This document shows, in pieces, positions 23,601 through 36,253 of a DNA stretch of 64,000 nt (its first letter is position 1; each line of letters opens with the position of its first letter). Origin of the DNA: Tetracladium setigerum (Eukaryota > Ascomycota > Leotiomycetes > Helotiales); contig PZJY01000011.1 of the NCBI GenBank assembly GCA_031472005.1, positions 1,612,001 to 1,676,000 of the forward strand, written 5' to 3'. A program made the position numbers and the translations under genes. Under the pieces are notes generated by a model. It was given only the letters and a program-made list of their open reading frames with translations, ran no database searches and was not told the origin of the DNA.

Positions 23601-25175
23601 GTTTGAATAGAAGATACGAGCAGGGACAGCTTCCCCAAGTACGAATTGACCATGCCAAATAATGTCATACATGGAAAAACCAGCTGAGAGTCAAATTTGC
23701 CAACTTGTAATGTAAGGATAAAGAAAGCGACGAAGGTGAGAATGTTGGGCATCGCACTCAAAATTGCCGAGAAAAGAGAGTTGTAGACTGCCAAGCCTTG
23801 ATACGTCCTGACTTCTGCACCTCGAGCAGCTTGCAACTTCTGATTAATTGCAGGCTCCCAGCCGTACATTTTGATCTGCTTTATCTTCTTCAAGGCAACA
23901 TTGATCAGTTTAGTCCGGTGATCTTTGGCAGCTAGACTTCGATTGATCCAAGTTTGCATCTGCCCCACCAAAATTGAAACGATCGGGCTCAGAACCAGCT
24001 ATTACATGTCAGCCTTACTCAGAATGCTTGAGTTGCTACTTACCAGACTTGGGAGTGTATAAAACATGATCCTCCACCCGAGGAAGAAAGTTAAACTACC
24101 CAGGGCAAGAACCAACTTGAGTGGCAGAGACCACAGCTCATGCCCCTGGACAGTGGCTTCTAACAGTCTTTGCGTATCAATCTCTGTCAGATTAACACAC
24201 TCGCTTTTGGCAAGTGAATTCAATGGCCTAATACATAAAGCTGTGTCGTGAAGCCTGATGGTAAGAATTGCCTTTGACCTAACCGCAAGCATTCGGATCT
24301 GACCCGCTGACAGACTTCCACATAATGCACCGACGGTCCGAAAAACACACGTGAGGACAATTTTTTCGATGCAGGGCTTTTCAAGAAAATATCTCAGAAG
24401 CCAAGGGCTTAAAAGTGTTGCGATATCTTCAATAAAACGGAGAAATGTGGTCGACAAGAGCGATTGCTTTGAAATGCAAAAGAAGTACGTCCACCATGAG
24501 CTGAAATTCCTCAGCTCAAATTCTTCCAAGTTTGCATAAACATTGAGATCGTCTCCAAATTCGAAATGGTCGGAGAAGTTTGGTAGGTCATCAAGTGAGA
24601 GTTCATGGTTTTTGTTGGTGTATACCAAAGGGGTCAACCAGCCAAAGATCGCATTTGAAAGATAGGCCCAGGAGGATGGATCGGAGCTAGAGTCAACTCT
24701 CGAGCGTGGAACAACAAAACAATCACCAAGTAAGGATGCAGTATACGTCAGAGGTAATGGCCACGCATAAGAGCTTCCTTGATATGTTGCAGTTTGGTGA
24801 AGATACAGCCAAGTGCCAGCGCAAACCAGATGAAAAAGACCTCTGAAAGTTGTAGGAGAGGCCAGTAATATGGCTGCAGATGAGAGAAGTGTCGAGAAAA
24901 AGACGGAAGCGAGTATGGCGATTGGACCGAGAGGCAAGTTACCAAGAGGGCCGTTGTCCAAAAACACAGCAACGTGTGTCGAAAGAATGACAAGTTGGAG
25001 CGTCTGTTGACACTGTCAGCCTACGAAAACAAATTTTTGAAAAGGGGCCCAAACCAATGCTACAGCGGATACTAGGTTAAAACATTGTCGAATTTGGCCA
25101 AAGTATGTTCGCCGAAAACTGAATAGTGTCCATGCACAAAAAGTGACGCTTGATGCCAAGAATAAAGTTCTGTAC
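20606..25175 (-). CDS. ABCC-type (MRP-like) full-length ABC transporter, 5' end unresolved
   Basis: Supported exons, 5' to 3': about 25055-25175, 24044-25003, 21909-23998, 21170-21847, 21023-21123, 20836-20942 and 20606-20758; all internal joins keep frame. The order is TMD0-like membrane segments, TMD1, NBD1, TMD2, NBD2. NBD1 has Walker A GAVGSGKTAI, signature LSGGQKARICLARA and Walker B CVLDDPLSALD, with Asp in place of the catalytic Glu as is usual in this class. NBD2 has GRTGAGKSSL, a modified signature LSTGQAQLLALARAIL and ILILDEATSGLD, with a His in VHDLGTA. So NBD2 is the likely active ATPase site. Known relatives export toxins, conjugates or cluster products. The first exon is uncertain: an ATG at 25356 opens a frame, but I found no good splice from it to 25175. 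Confidence 0.9.
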
Positions 25176-26243
25176 AATAGATCAGTCACTTGCCCATTGG
25201 AAACCCGTTTCGCAGGAGCGACCTTAGCTCAGTTTCTTTCCTTGAACCATAGCCGGGCGATGAAGAAGCAGAGAATGCATCTTGTGTATTTTCGTTGAGA
25301 TCGCCTCCTTGATATCCCCAAAACCAAGTGGCTGGTTGAAAACTATAAGAATCCATGGGACTGACCAAGAACAGAGAATGAAGATCAAGAGAACGGAAAA
25401 TAGCAAAAGACTTTAGAAAAGAGACAGAGAAGTATATATGACCGCAGATACACAAATATCATGACCGGAGTTTGAACGAGGAGAAACGGGTCTAAAAAGC
25501 ATCGGGTAACAGCAGCTTATTGTTAGCACGTATTTCAATCGCAATCCGCCTTACACTTTCTTCAAAATTGCTGTAATTATTAGATAAACAAGCACAGACT
25601 TCAGTCTGAGTTGCTGGGTGCAGGGGATAGTGAGGTCCGAGGATGCGAGATCCGCTCGCGCTCCGGATGACTCGTTTAGGCAAAGGCCCAAGGGATTTCC
25701 AAGATAACGGCTACAGTACCGAATGCGTGCATATTCTGTCAGTGTTTTGGACCCCGATAAGTCAATCTTAGTTTTATCATGAAAATAGTCCCATGTGGCA
25801 GTACTGTAGAAGCTGCGCGTATGAGGTGCAATTGTAGCAAATTCAATCGCAGTCAATTCTTGGGTGGTGGTGGGATGGGTGGGAGAGCCGCGGCTAACCA
25901 GCTCCCGACCCTTACTTTTTCTGTTACTTCCTTGTCAACTATCTTGCTTTGCAATCAGAATGGATTGTATAGCTTGTAGATCCATGTGAATAGAGGAGAA
26001 GTAGACTTGAAACTAAAGTCAATTACTGGGGCTCACTACCACAAACATGACAGCTCTCAACCAGAGCAGACACTTGGTCAATATTCTTGGATATATTCTC
26101 GTTCTTTGGTGATCAGTATAAATGCACAAATTGAACCTTCAAGATTGCAACTCTTCCGGCATTTTGAAATATTTCTTCTCAAAACATATAACGTGATAGC
26201 TTGAATTATGTAATGTGAAATTTGTATGATAGAACAGCAGACA
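25176..26243. other. ABC-transporter promoter and S10 3' flank
   Basis: The unresolved first exon of the ABC gene probably lies in 25176-25460. Further out, a minus-strand frame at 25551-25856 encodes about 100 residues with a hydrophobic end (LVYLIITAILKK), and one at 25492-25683 runs beside it. Neither has a domain, so I do not call them genes. Confidence 0.4.
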
Positions 26244-27880
26244 TTAATATGCTGGCCTTTGGACACGCAATTCAGACCATGATTCCTTCTCCATAACTTT
26301 ACCACTTTTTTCCTTCGTCAAGAACAATGGAATTTTGCCACTATCAATATATGAAAGCCAACTTTCCACCATGTTCAAAGTTGACACAGGTTGATCGCGA
26401 GGAGCCTGTTTCGTGGTCAGTACACAATTGCTTTTCACTGTGGAATCCTGAACTCACCATATGTCCGGCGTTCTCGATCTCCATGAACCAAAGCCCGTCG
26501 ATCATCTTAGCCTTTCCCGCACGCCCACCCTCCAAAGTCTCCCAAGGAAGCTCGTGCCAATCCGCTGCTCTGAAGTGCGCTCGATTCTCCCACTTCACAT
26601 CTCGCAGTGTGTCCAAAACCCCAACACCGTTACAAATAATATCTGTCATCCCCGCATAGTAAAGAACATCAATTTTTTCTCCACCAACACTTGACTGAGC
26701 TTTGGAATAGCGCAAAACTTTACTCAGTGCATCCAAGGAAGAAGACCAAAAGTCTCCGGACTTCATGAAATGATCCAAAATAACGGGAGTTATGAAACTG
26801 AATTTCTGAACTCTGCCACCAGTCTGTTCTCCAGCCTCAAGTGAACCGTTGAAGATTCTTGGAGAGTTCAGGAAAGTGATGGTGTCGTCGGCATCAGGAA
26901 AACACTCTCCAGGGTCACATTCCACACGGCGGTCATACTGGCTATGAGACTCCATCTCAAGTGGCTCCATAATGCCTGCAAAACATATATTCCCAGCATG
27001 CTCACATACCTCTTTCTGTGAAGACTTGTCGCATGCATCGAGCAATACTTGACAATCGTCGACATGCTTGGCCATTTTCTCACAGACAGAGCTGTTGAAA
27101 AAATGGCCATATGGCGGATAGTCAGAGCATCCCACTTCATGAATTGCTGGCAATACATGTCGTGGTGATGTGTATCCGTTTCCAACCATTAATGAACGAA
27201 GTGGGATTCTTTCCGGGCTGTGTGGCTCCATGTATTCATTGTATTCGATGATTGTGGAAGCGAGCACGGGCACGTACCGACCAGCGTAAGATTCTCCTGA
27301 CAAGTGAAGCGGTCGTTCTGCATACTCTGGGAAGGCCTGGTAGAAAATTTTGAGGAAAGCGACAAGATCTAGCGAGGATTGCTCTGTTCGTCGGTCATAC
27401 GAGTCGGGATTATGCACATCGTTTACGTATGAATTTCCAACACCTGCCGGCTGGTCGATGTAGACGATGTTGAAAAATTCTGTCCAAGAGGAGGGGTTGA
27501 ATTTGGTAGATTCTGGTCCGTCTATCAGGCAAGGTCCGTGTTCCATGAATAAACCTGCCATTGAGGTCCCGCCTGGTCCTCCTTGAAACCACAGCAGCAG
27601 AGGCGCATCTTTTTGGTTACGGCGAGCTTCGTGTAGCCCTTTCGCTGTCAGCAATGTTTTACCCTTTCTTTGACTCATCACTTACAAAAGAAAAGGTGGT
27701 GATTGGAAAGGTCTGCCCATCCAGTATGGTGAGTCGTATTCCCTCTACATAATTCTACGTCTTCCGGTCCCCATGATTTGATCCGTATAGAATCGTTGTT
27801 GAAAGATGATTTAGTAGTGATGTAGGAGGCGGCAATTGTATTTGCCAAAGTAAGGGCTAGGGGGCGAATGCAATCTTCAT
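26244..27880 (-). CDS. secreted serine carboxypeptidase, S10 family (one-base frame break near the start)
   Basis: Exons 27686-27880, 26458-27638 and 26244-26405, about 512 residues. Splicing gives NHHLFFWLHEARRN then LLLWFQGGPGG at the first junction and AGHMAPRDQPV at the second. The catalytic triad is visible: Ser in GESYAGRYVP, Asp in YYAGMTDIICNG, His in ENAGHMAP. Paired cysteines in the insert domain (CEKMAKHVDDCQ, CDKSSQKEVCEHAGNIC) fit extracellular enzymes. The first exon starts MKIAFAP and then goes out of frame at a C5 run (G5 at 27860-27864 on +); one missing base restores a typical signal peptide. Carboxypeptidases of this class remove C-terminal residues from peptides, usually at acid pH. 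The substrate is not known. Confidence 0.9.
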
Positions 27881-28435
27881 TTCGGGCTCCAATTAGTGTA
27901 CTGGGTGAGCTTGAAGGGCGACAACTTGTTGGCTCCCAAATGTGACCGACGATTCGATATATATTCTAACTTGAATTACTCTGCATTTCAAGTTAGTCAT
28001 TCGTAATGATCGATACCTTCTACTATCTACAGTATCTATCCGCAAATTCCCCAGAAAATGGTTGCGCTCTCTCGCACCGAATGAGGTTAGCTTCGACTTC
28101 TCGAAACATTTGACGCTGGATCGATAACCTTGTTGTACATACTGTATCTATCCACTATCCTGTGCGGAGGAATCCCGGAACGCTCGGCTTAATGATCTTA
28201 TCCTCTCTGGGCAAAATCCCCCACCTTTAGTCTGGACGGGGGCAAAGGTGGCCGATACTGTGCAAGCATAAGGTAGACGAGCAAGATCTTGAGAAACAAA
28301 CGTGAATATCTTCTATTATTACAATCAACCTCGGCTTGGGAGATAACGGACGTACAAGGCTAACTTTTTGAGGCCAACAATTATCTATCTGTTACAAAAT
28401 ACAATCATGAACTACTTTGAGACCAGATTTGATTT
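27881..28435. other. intergenic
   Basis: Promoter side of the S10 gene and 3' flank of the PLP-enzyme gene. No coding support. Confidence 0.45.
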
Positions 28436-30004
28436 TTAAATGCACCACCTGCGCTTGGGAGGCTTTTCTTTGGACTCTAATAGCCTTGTTGACCCGTCGA
28501 GAAGATGCAACGCCTTCGCCAATCTCTGCATCCCAAGCCTCACTGTATCTTCTTTCCCGGTGTAAGTCAGTCGAAACTGTCCAGGCCGCTGGGAGAAAAA
28601 CGCCTTCAAAAAGAGTTAATAGCGAAGTGAATAGGTCCCCACCAATGGACAACTTACCGATCCTGGCTCTAAAAAGACACCTGACTTCATCAATTTACGG
28701 AGGAGATTCAGCTCAGACAGTTTCTCTCCAGCGAACTGTAGCCATCGAGAAAGGTCGATGAAGAAATAAATTCCTCCATCAGCCTTGGTGTACGGGATTT
28801 CCAATTGAGAAAGGTAGTCCGCGATTTGATCTCGCCTTTCCCGCATTCGAGAGTACAATGTTGGAAAGTAAACATCTTGTAAGAATTGACGGTTCTCAAG
28901 TAGCATAGATACAGTGTATGCTGTGTATGCTGACACCCATGTGAACATCCTGGCCGAGTTAGTCGAGCGCGTTGGCCAAGCATTTCTACCATTACTCACG
29001 ACAATGTCCTCATAGCTGCGTATAGTCTGGAATTAGTGGTAACCAGAAATCCTAGTCGAAGGCCTCCAAGTCCAAAGTCCTGTATTCGTCAGGAGAAAAA
29101 TTAAAACCAACTGGTGGGGCTGCCAGTAACGCAGAGCGACAATCGGTACGTTTACATACTTTACTCACGCCCCACAGAACATGCACATTCTTGGGATTAG
29201 GCAGGTCGACACTCAAGATGCTGTGGAAAGCTGGCGATGAAATAGTTCCATATATCTCATCCGAAACTAGATGTAAACGATTCTCCTCACAGAACTTGGC
29301 GATTGCCAAAAGAACCTTTGGGTGGTAGGCCATCCCTAAGGGATTATTGGGGTTGCAGATTAGTACTGCGCCCACCTTATGACCTGTGGCAATCTCCTGG
29401 TCCTGAGCTGTCTTCAGACGAAAAAGCAGCTCCTCATAAGTTGAGAACTGATCAATGTCATCGCAAGGAACCGAAACAACCGAGATGCCGTTTCGCGTGC
29501 TGAGATCATGCACAAGCATTCCATAACTTGGGGTAGGCATCAAAATGACATCTCCTTCGTCAAGAAGATTAAATGCCAGTGCGTCCAAAGCTGCCGTGAC
29601 ACCGTTTGTAGCTAGTAAATTACCTGGGGACAACAGCTGACGGGGCTTGAAGTAAAAGTTTAGGAAATCGGTAGCTGCGGAGAGGAGCGCGTCGGAACCC
29701 AGAGTCGAGTTGTACCGAGATACTTTGGGTTTGATCAGAAAAGATGGCGAAGTTATCCGGAGCAAAGGGCCCACATACCATCCTCAAAACTCGGAAGCTG
29801 TTTCTGGAGATGCTTCGTCAAAACGTCAAGCATGAGGTCGTTGATGGCGGATCCCATATCGATGATGCCGTCGGGGTTTAGGGTCCGATCATAGCCATTC
29901 TGCTCCATCTCTCTGCTCAGATCAATCATCAGATCCGGACGGATGTTTGATCTTCCTCGACCAGATATCGGGAGACTGGACTGTTTGCGGTGCGATTTTG
30001 CCAT
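28436..30004 (-). CDS. PLP-dependent aminotransferase, ACC-synthase/C-S-lyase-like
   Basis: Five exons: 29779-30004, 29160-29722, 29000-29079, 28658-28949 and 28436-28603, about 442 residues, every junction in frame. The fold-type I landmarks are present: TPSYGMLVHDL, ICNPNNPLGMAY (the Asn that contacts PLP), HLVSDEIYG (the Asp that pairs with the pyridine nitrogen), the Schiff-base Lys in SKDFGLGGLRLGF, and the carboxylate Arg in QFRLTYTG. The combination resembles ACC synthase-like proteins. In fungi this group includes real aminotransferases and C-S lyases such as GliI of gliotoxin synthesis. Sequence alone does not tell which reaction is catalysed. It lies next to, and is divergent from, a Zn2Cys6 regulator. 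Confidence 0.92.
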
Positions 30005-30582
30005 GATCGTCGAGCCAGGTTCTCGCTGGTCCGTTGTATTGTAGTTCCTTCATCGTAGGTTACGAGTCTTCTTAGACTCACCAGACTGTGTAAATATATT
30101 TGAATGATGGATTCAATTGTGAAGTGGTCTGTTGTCGGTATTCATCCGCTACATCTTGCGCGCGCTCCCGTGCACTGTTCTAGGTTTAGTGCCTGGGCAA
30201 GTCTAATCACCTGGATTGAGGGCAAAGATGGGGAGGAATCAACCTGTTCACATATTAGTCCACATCCAGCGATTGCTAGTGATTGTCCTTACAGAGGTGG
30301 GAGCGTGTTATTGATAATTAGATAACAAGTAGGAAGCTAGTTCGCATGACACGCTAGCTTGACAAGACCATGGGGTTAATTAGTGATGCCAAGGGGGGCT
30401 GCCAAGACCAGACCTTCCTGCCCATTCAATATTATCATTACTCTCTCTCTCTCTCATTCCACCTCTCACCCCCTCCTCCATTCATTATTCCAGCAAACAA
30501 GGTGTATGTGTATCCACTTGCAACCCCAAAGAGAAAATCAACGACAGAAGGCGTGACATTTCTCGCTGTTGACGCCTTGGCC
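30005..30582. promoter_or_regulatory. divergent promoter between the PLP enzyme and the Zn2Cys6 regulator
   Basis: About 580 bases between two divergent starts. It contains a (CT)n tract at 30441-30455 in the leader of the regulator. The regulator's frame is open back to an ATG at 30370, but that stretch is CT-rich leader. I identified no specific operator. Confidence 0.5.
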
Positions 30583-32783
30583 ATGTACAACCCGTGTCCA
30601 CCGCGAAAGAAGAAGACCAACATTGTACGCACGAAATCAGGCTGCGCGGAGTGTCGAGCCTCTAAGCACAAGGTAACCTTACGACTCTTGCACCTATGAG
30701 TAAAGTATTTCCTTGGCCATCACTACACTTAGCTAATTCCCAATTGGCGGTAGTGTGATGAGACCAGACCACACTGTCTTCGTTGCAAACGAAGAGGAAA
30801 AGGGTGTAGCGGCTATAAACAGATTCTATCCTTTGTTGATGCCTCGGAGTCCGCTGCAAAAGCCGCTAGGCGCGCTGAAGCTGTCAAAATCGCCGCATTG
30901 ACTGCAAAAGACGTCTCCTCGACGCTCGGAAAACCATCGCCAAGGCTTGTACGAAGAGCTGAGCAAGACTGGCACACTGGGGAGTTGTGGCAGACGGATA
31001 CATGTTCTCCAAATTGGATCGGGGCGGCATCTCTCAGTCCCAATTTGATCTTGAGCTGGCCTGATCTGCTTGATTCCTCTCCCTGCAGTGCCGTCGAGGA
31101 CCAGTCTTTCAGCAGTGGCATTTTCGATCCCACCCTTCCTCCCGGGGACTTTTCTCGACACCAAGAAGAGGTATATGACCTTTACGACGGGCAGACACAA
31201 TCGATCGATGTTACGCTACACATTGAGGCTAGCGAAGTAGTATCGCCACCGTCAGATTTCGGCAGCGTTTTCTCTATATATTTTCCCCGGGGTGCTTGTT
31301 GAACGGCCTCCTCCCCTCCCTGCCTGGGCCTCTGCTCGCGGACCAAATTTATTTACATCATTTCGAATCCCATCTTTCAAAACTCTTACCAGTATCATTT
31401 ACCTCACGCTCACGATATATCGAGGATCAATCTTTCCGAAATGCATTATTTGCCCTATCTGCTGCTAATCTCTCTAGCCTTCTTACCAATTCTGATGGAG
31501 GAGCGAACATGATTGTTCACTCAAAGAGTCATCGCAACAGAGGAAGCGACTTCTATGTAGCTGCTACCCGCGGATTGAGAGAATTGCTTTCTTCTGAAAG
31601 AAACATGTCGGCACCAAGCGCAGCTGCTGCGGTATTACTTACGTACTATGAGATGGACAGTGGAACTCCATGGGGTGTAAGGCAGCACCTCCAAGGCCTC
31701 GGCCACATCAAAGACCGGATTGCCGAGACCGAAGCACGGCAGGATTCAGAACTCGGGTTGGCCCTGCGGCTGTTGAGCATCCATGTCGATCACCAGCAGT
31801 ATTACCTTCGAGAGAACCCCCTGCTGGATAGTTCCGCTCCTTTCCAGAAGGATTGTTCTTATGAGGGCATTGCACGTATCGTCGTGGCTCTAATTAGACT
31901 CTACGGCCGTTTCTCTATGGAGAATGCTCTGAGTGATGACGATCAGAAACCATGTACCGTTAGCAAGTCCCAACGAATCGGAGTCCGTCTTGCAATGGAG
32001 TTCGGTCAAGATCGCTATACTGCCAATTTGTATAAATCTGATCTAGAGACATCCGACCTCCGTGTTGCTTGTACTACTTTGGGACGGCGACTAGGTGAAT
32101 GGCACTCTCACCTAACAGCCAAAGATCTGCCGATGGTACGGTTTGATACCGAGTTCTCTCTGGAACGGGTGGGAAACCCTTCGGAGTTGATTCAACCGCT
32201 CTACTTCATGTCTCATACTGCAGCATCAGCATATCTCAGCTACGCGCACGCCCAAATGCTTAAAGCCTGCATTGAATGGGACATTGATAGTGACGCGTCT
32301 CCGACGACCTCAGCAAAAATAGGCCACTGGGTGAGAATCGTACTTGGACTTTGTTGTGGCTTGGATGTGGAAAAGACACTTCATTCATCGCCATTCGCAT
32401 CTTTCACGTTTCAAAACACGCTCATGATGGTTTGTCTCGCGTACCCTTCCGCAAGCATCCGACATTTCATCACAGGAACTCTCGTTCCAAAGTTCTCGCT
32501 GCTTCTTCAGAGCTCGAGACTACCCAGATCTCCCACAGACTTCGGACCGATGACAAATCTGTTGATGATTCTAGATTTCCTAGAGCGACAGGAGGCACAA
32601 GGCCATGAAATTCGGTGGATGATGGGAAATTGGGATGAGGGAATGACTGAAGATGATCGCCGCAAATTTATTCTGAGCGGAAAACTTAAGCTAGCGATAT
32701 TTGGTCGACGTGTCGCTGGAGACGAGCGAGTTCCATTCATAGACACTGCGTGTGTCAATGATCCAGCTTGTGTTTCACTTTAG
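30583..32783 (+). CDS. Zn2Cys6 transcription factor (one-base frame break)
   Basis: Exon 1 is 30583-30672 and exon 2 30754-32783, about 706 residues. The intron splits the zinc cluster, as often in fungi: GCAECRASKHK joins CDETRPHCLRCKRRGKGC, giving the six cysteines CX2CX6CX5CX2CX6C. The remainder is a long helical region typical of fungal regulators (LLADQIYLHHFESHLSKLLP, SAAAAVLLTYYEMDSGTPWG). The frame breaks at CCCCGGGG, 31285-31292; one added base carries the frame across. Being next to the transporters, peptidases and PLP enzyme makes it a candidate local regulator; that is inference. Confidence 0.88.
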
Positions 32784-33190
32784 GCAGGCTCGGTCTTTCA
32801 ACTCGATCGTTCCGTTCCATGATTGTTTTATCAAACGAAAGTTGCTCACAAAATTGCTCTACCACTTCCATTGCAATGTGCAGAGAGTGTCTCCACTACG
32901 CTATCGCGCCCTACCAATCAATATGGAGGATGGATGTTGTCAGTCGCAGTTCTTCGATGCATGTCACATTTAAATCGGGCGAAAGGAAGAGCTCGGATGC
33001 TCTCTGGACAGTCCACTCATCACGTCACAATGAACTTGATGGTATTTGTCGTATCATGACGAATTCATTCAAATGGTAGCTGCTTTAATTCCCCATCAGA
33101 CAACAAGGAATGTTATCTTCGTAAACCCCTTGTCCGCCGCTCGAAAATCTTCATATTCGCACTTCTCATACGGCCATTCGACCGCCACAT
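32784..33190. other. intergenic, convergent 3' flank
   Basis: Two convergent genes end here. Three overlapping short frames on + have no domain. Nothing further seen. Confidence 0.45.
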
Positions 33191-35530
33191 CTAGCAGCTT
33201 TCCGCAACACATCCAATCTTGGTTCCGTAGTATGTGGGACCTCCGACCTTCAGAATTTGGAGGAGCGCATTCACCGCATTGCCGATACCTTCTCCAGCAA
33301 CAGCTCCAGCCGCAACAGCATAACCAATTTCCGCGAACGACTTTGGTGACCATCTCTTCCAAACGAAGCTAATGGTAGCCCGATGGCAATAGCTATCGAG
33401 GTAGCAGAGCCGGGTATTGTCATCGAAAGACAGACAATACTCATGTTGGGGATCCAGTACGAGTACTTGGCCGTCTCTTCCTTCTGACGGAGCTTTCGTT
33501 GGAGAATTGTAATGAGACCAGAAAATGCAGCAAAGATAATTGAGAAGACCCAGGATGATTTCGCCATTGGAAAGGTGGGTGAGAGGATGCCAATGGTGAC
33601 GATGCGCCAGGCAGATACAGATGGAGTGGCAAAGGGACATGTGAGAGCGCTAGCGTCGATGATGCAAGGGTATGCTTGGGTAAACAGGATGTATAATCCT
33701 GGAGCTAAGAAAACGGCAACTAGCGTTCCAATTGCTTGAGCATACCACTGTTGTTCTGTCAGTACGGGCTTTCTTGGAATGAAGAAAGGCTTTTGAGAAA
33801 ATGGGATGACTCTGACTTACCTGTTGTCTTGCAGGCGTGCCCAACAAAAACCCGGTGCGGAAATCAGCGGTCAATTCGCATGCTTGTTGAGCTGCTGCTC
33901 CAGAGACACCTGCTGCAGCCAGAGTCGAAAGAGATGCCTGTTGAATAGACATGTCTGATTTTCGGAGCATACTGCCAACAATGGCCTGTGTCCCTTTGGC
34001 TGTCACAGATACCGGCGATATACCGGCAGCTCCGTAGACTTGGATTCCGATAAATGACCACAAACATCCAAGGACCAGTGCGAGTAAGGTGTAGCCCGCT
34101 GGCATAATATCGGTGTACTGGAGTGCAACCATGCCAAAAATGATCAAAGCCGTAGCAAGAGTTGCCCACTCCCAGACTCTGACTTGATATTTAGGCAGTA
34201 CCGAATCCAAGACTTCTGTGTCACTCGGCACTGCGATAGACTGACTACGATTTGAACTTTTATGGACTAGTCCGTGATATTTGTCGGTCAGAGAGTTGAT
34301 GGATTGCTTGCAGGCTTGGGCAATGCCTTTGTGCTCCATTGAAATTTCCACAAGAGAAATAGTCAGCATACCCAGAACAGCTGGCCACAGAATCCAATAT
34401 CGAGGCGAAGGTAGGTCAACTAGCTGGTTAGGGCGGAAAGCATTGAAAGTGACCATTTCGGGGTACTTGGGGGACATTGGCAAGCCGATACAGACACCAG
34501 TACTCACGAGGATCGGACCTATGATTCCCCAAGCTAAGATTGTCCCAAGAAGGAAGGATATCGCTGCGTGTGGACCAACAAGAAAGCCAAGTCCTATGAG
34601 CGAAGGACTCCAGCTTATCGTCAACCATCCCCAGTTGACAGCATGAATGGCCAAGTTGCGCTGCTTCCCCCACTTGTAGATGTACCAAAAGATGTTCCAG
34701 TTGTACAGGATTCCAGGAGCATATGCGCTTCCCACAGCCCAGACCAGAGAGCTCGAGAAGGTCGTGACCATGGCCCTTAGTGTCCGCTTCGTCTGTTTGG
34801 TTGTCTCTCCATCAGTGTCTGATCCGGAGTGTAAAGACTTGATCACCAAAGCCGCAGCTGTGGCGCTCGGAAAGACAAGGCCTAAACTACGACTCATACG
34901 TAGGATAAATAGCTTGCGAAGGGCAACGGCAAAAGATAAACCCCAGAATCCGCACACAATACAGATACAAACGAAGCGGCCATAGTCATCGCGTGGTTTC
35001 GGGCTGAGAAGCTTCATTTGATTCATCGCTGGGATAGCGCTGATAAAAAGAAAACCGATCCCAACGCAACCTGTGGCAGCAGATTGGACAATGTTGTTCT
35101 CATGGGGTCCGAAATGATTGCTAAGAAGTGGTATCTTGGACTTGGCTGCAAGCTTGAGAATTCCATATCCGAAAATGGTTGCGAAAAGGTGGGCATCCAC
35201 CCCCAGTCCAGTCTTCAAACCTGTCAAGCTTATGAGCAATTGTCCTCCTAAGCGAAGACTTCCCGGCTTACCAAGGTACATATTTGAGGTCAATATCAAT
35301 GAGCCCAACAAGACTCCCACAACTAGTGCCCGAAGCGTGAGGATATCGTGCTCTTCTGAATATGGCACGACATCTTGCAAGGGAACGAAAAGATCAGTCT
35401 CCGCCGCATGCGGGGCCACTTCTGCCTTCTCAATAGAAGCAGTAGCCTCAATATCGACCATGGAATTCTTCTGGTCGATGTCTTTGTTGTCGCGAGGGAC
35501 GCCCGACTCATCCGGGGATGGTGCAGGCAT
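33191..35530 (-). CDS. OPT-family oligopeptide transporter (one-base frame break)
   Basis: Exon 1 is 33821-35530 and exon 2 33191-33747, about 755 residues. After a hydrophilic N-terminus (to residue 65) come many membrane helices with family signatures such as GSLILTSNMYLGKPGSLRLG, FGPHENNIVQSAATG, SAYAPGILYNWNIFWYI and GYAVAAGAVAGEGIGNAV. It belongs to the yellow-stripe-like side of the OPT superfamily. Known members import small peptides, glutathione or metal-nicotianamine complexes. Near 33363-33371 the frame passes from IGLPLAS to FVWKRWSPKSF only with one extra base. A start at 35563 is also possible. A peptide importer between secreted carboxypeptidases fits a role in peptide use. Confidence 0.9.
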
Positions 35531-36253
35531 GATATGATGTAAGATATGTTGTATATGAATCAAAAACGTTTTCTGCCGATTGATTGATTGATTGATTCAT
35601 TGATTCACTGTGGGGAGATGGCTATGTTTTTGAGCTTCCTTCAATCGACCGTGCAAGATAAGAGAGAGGATTCATGTATTATCGGCTGGAGATAAGAGTA
35701 GAGATAACATGGCGTGGAGAAGAATGATGATCACCATAGCCGTTGATTGCAATCACACGAGGAGTTGTTGTTGTGCGGTTCGGTATCTGGATTTCAGTCG
35801 CTTTCAACACGCGCTCCCGTGGACTAGATGAGGAAAGGCTCTGACCCACATCGTCGACGCATTGCATTAACAGCATCTAACGACTCCGGGGCCTATGGAC
35901 AGGTACCCATGTACTGCAAACCTCGGCAATATAGTCGCTCGCTACAATCTCAAATTTAAATCTATCTGCTATCTCATGTCCCTAATCGATAACACAATGC
36001 CGCATTGAATCGGCATACAGTATCCATGATGGTTGCAAGTCACAGCTCTCGTGCAGCACCATCGAGCAATTGGAGACGATTGATTTCTAACCACGGGATA
36101 GTATACACATCACAGTAAGGGAATTAAGTTTACAACATGTCATTTTCCCTCTTCATTACCTGTCCATTGACGGACACTTCAAATACAAGACTAGATTTGG
36201 CACTCAATTCAAGGAATGATCAAAAATGATCATTTTTACAAACAGAATCAAAT
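35531..36253. other. intergenic, OPT promoter
   Basis: No gene supported. It holds a GATT repeat 48 bases upstream of the OPT start and several near-palindromic AT-rich stretches. Confidence 0.45.
35578..35597. repeat. (GATT)5 microsatellite in the OPT leader
   Basis: Five copies of GATT, followed by CATTGATTC, close upstream of the OPT start codon. Confidence 0.9.
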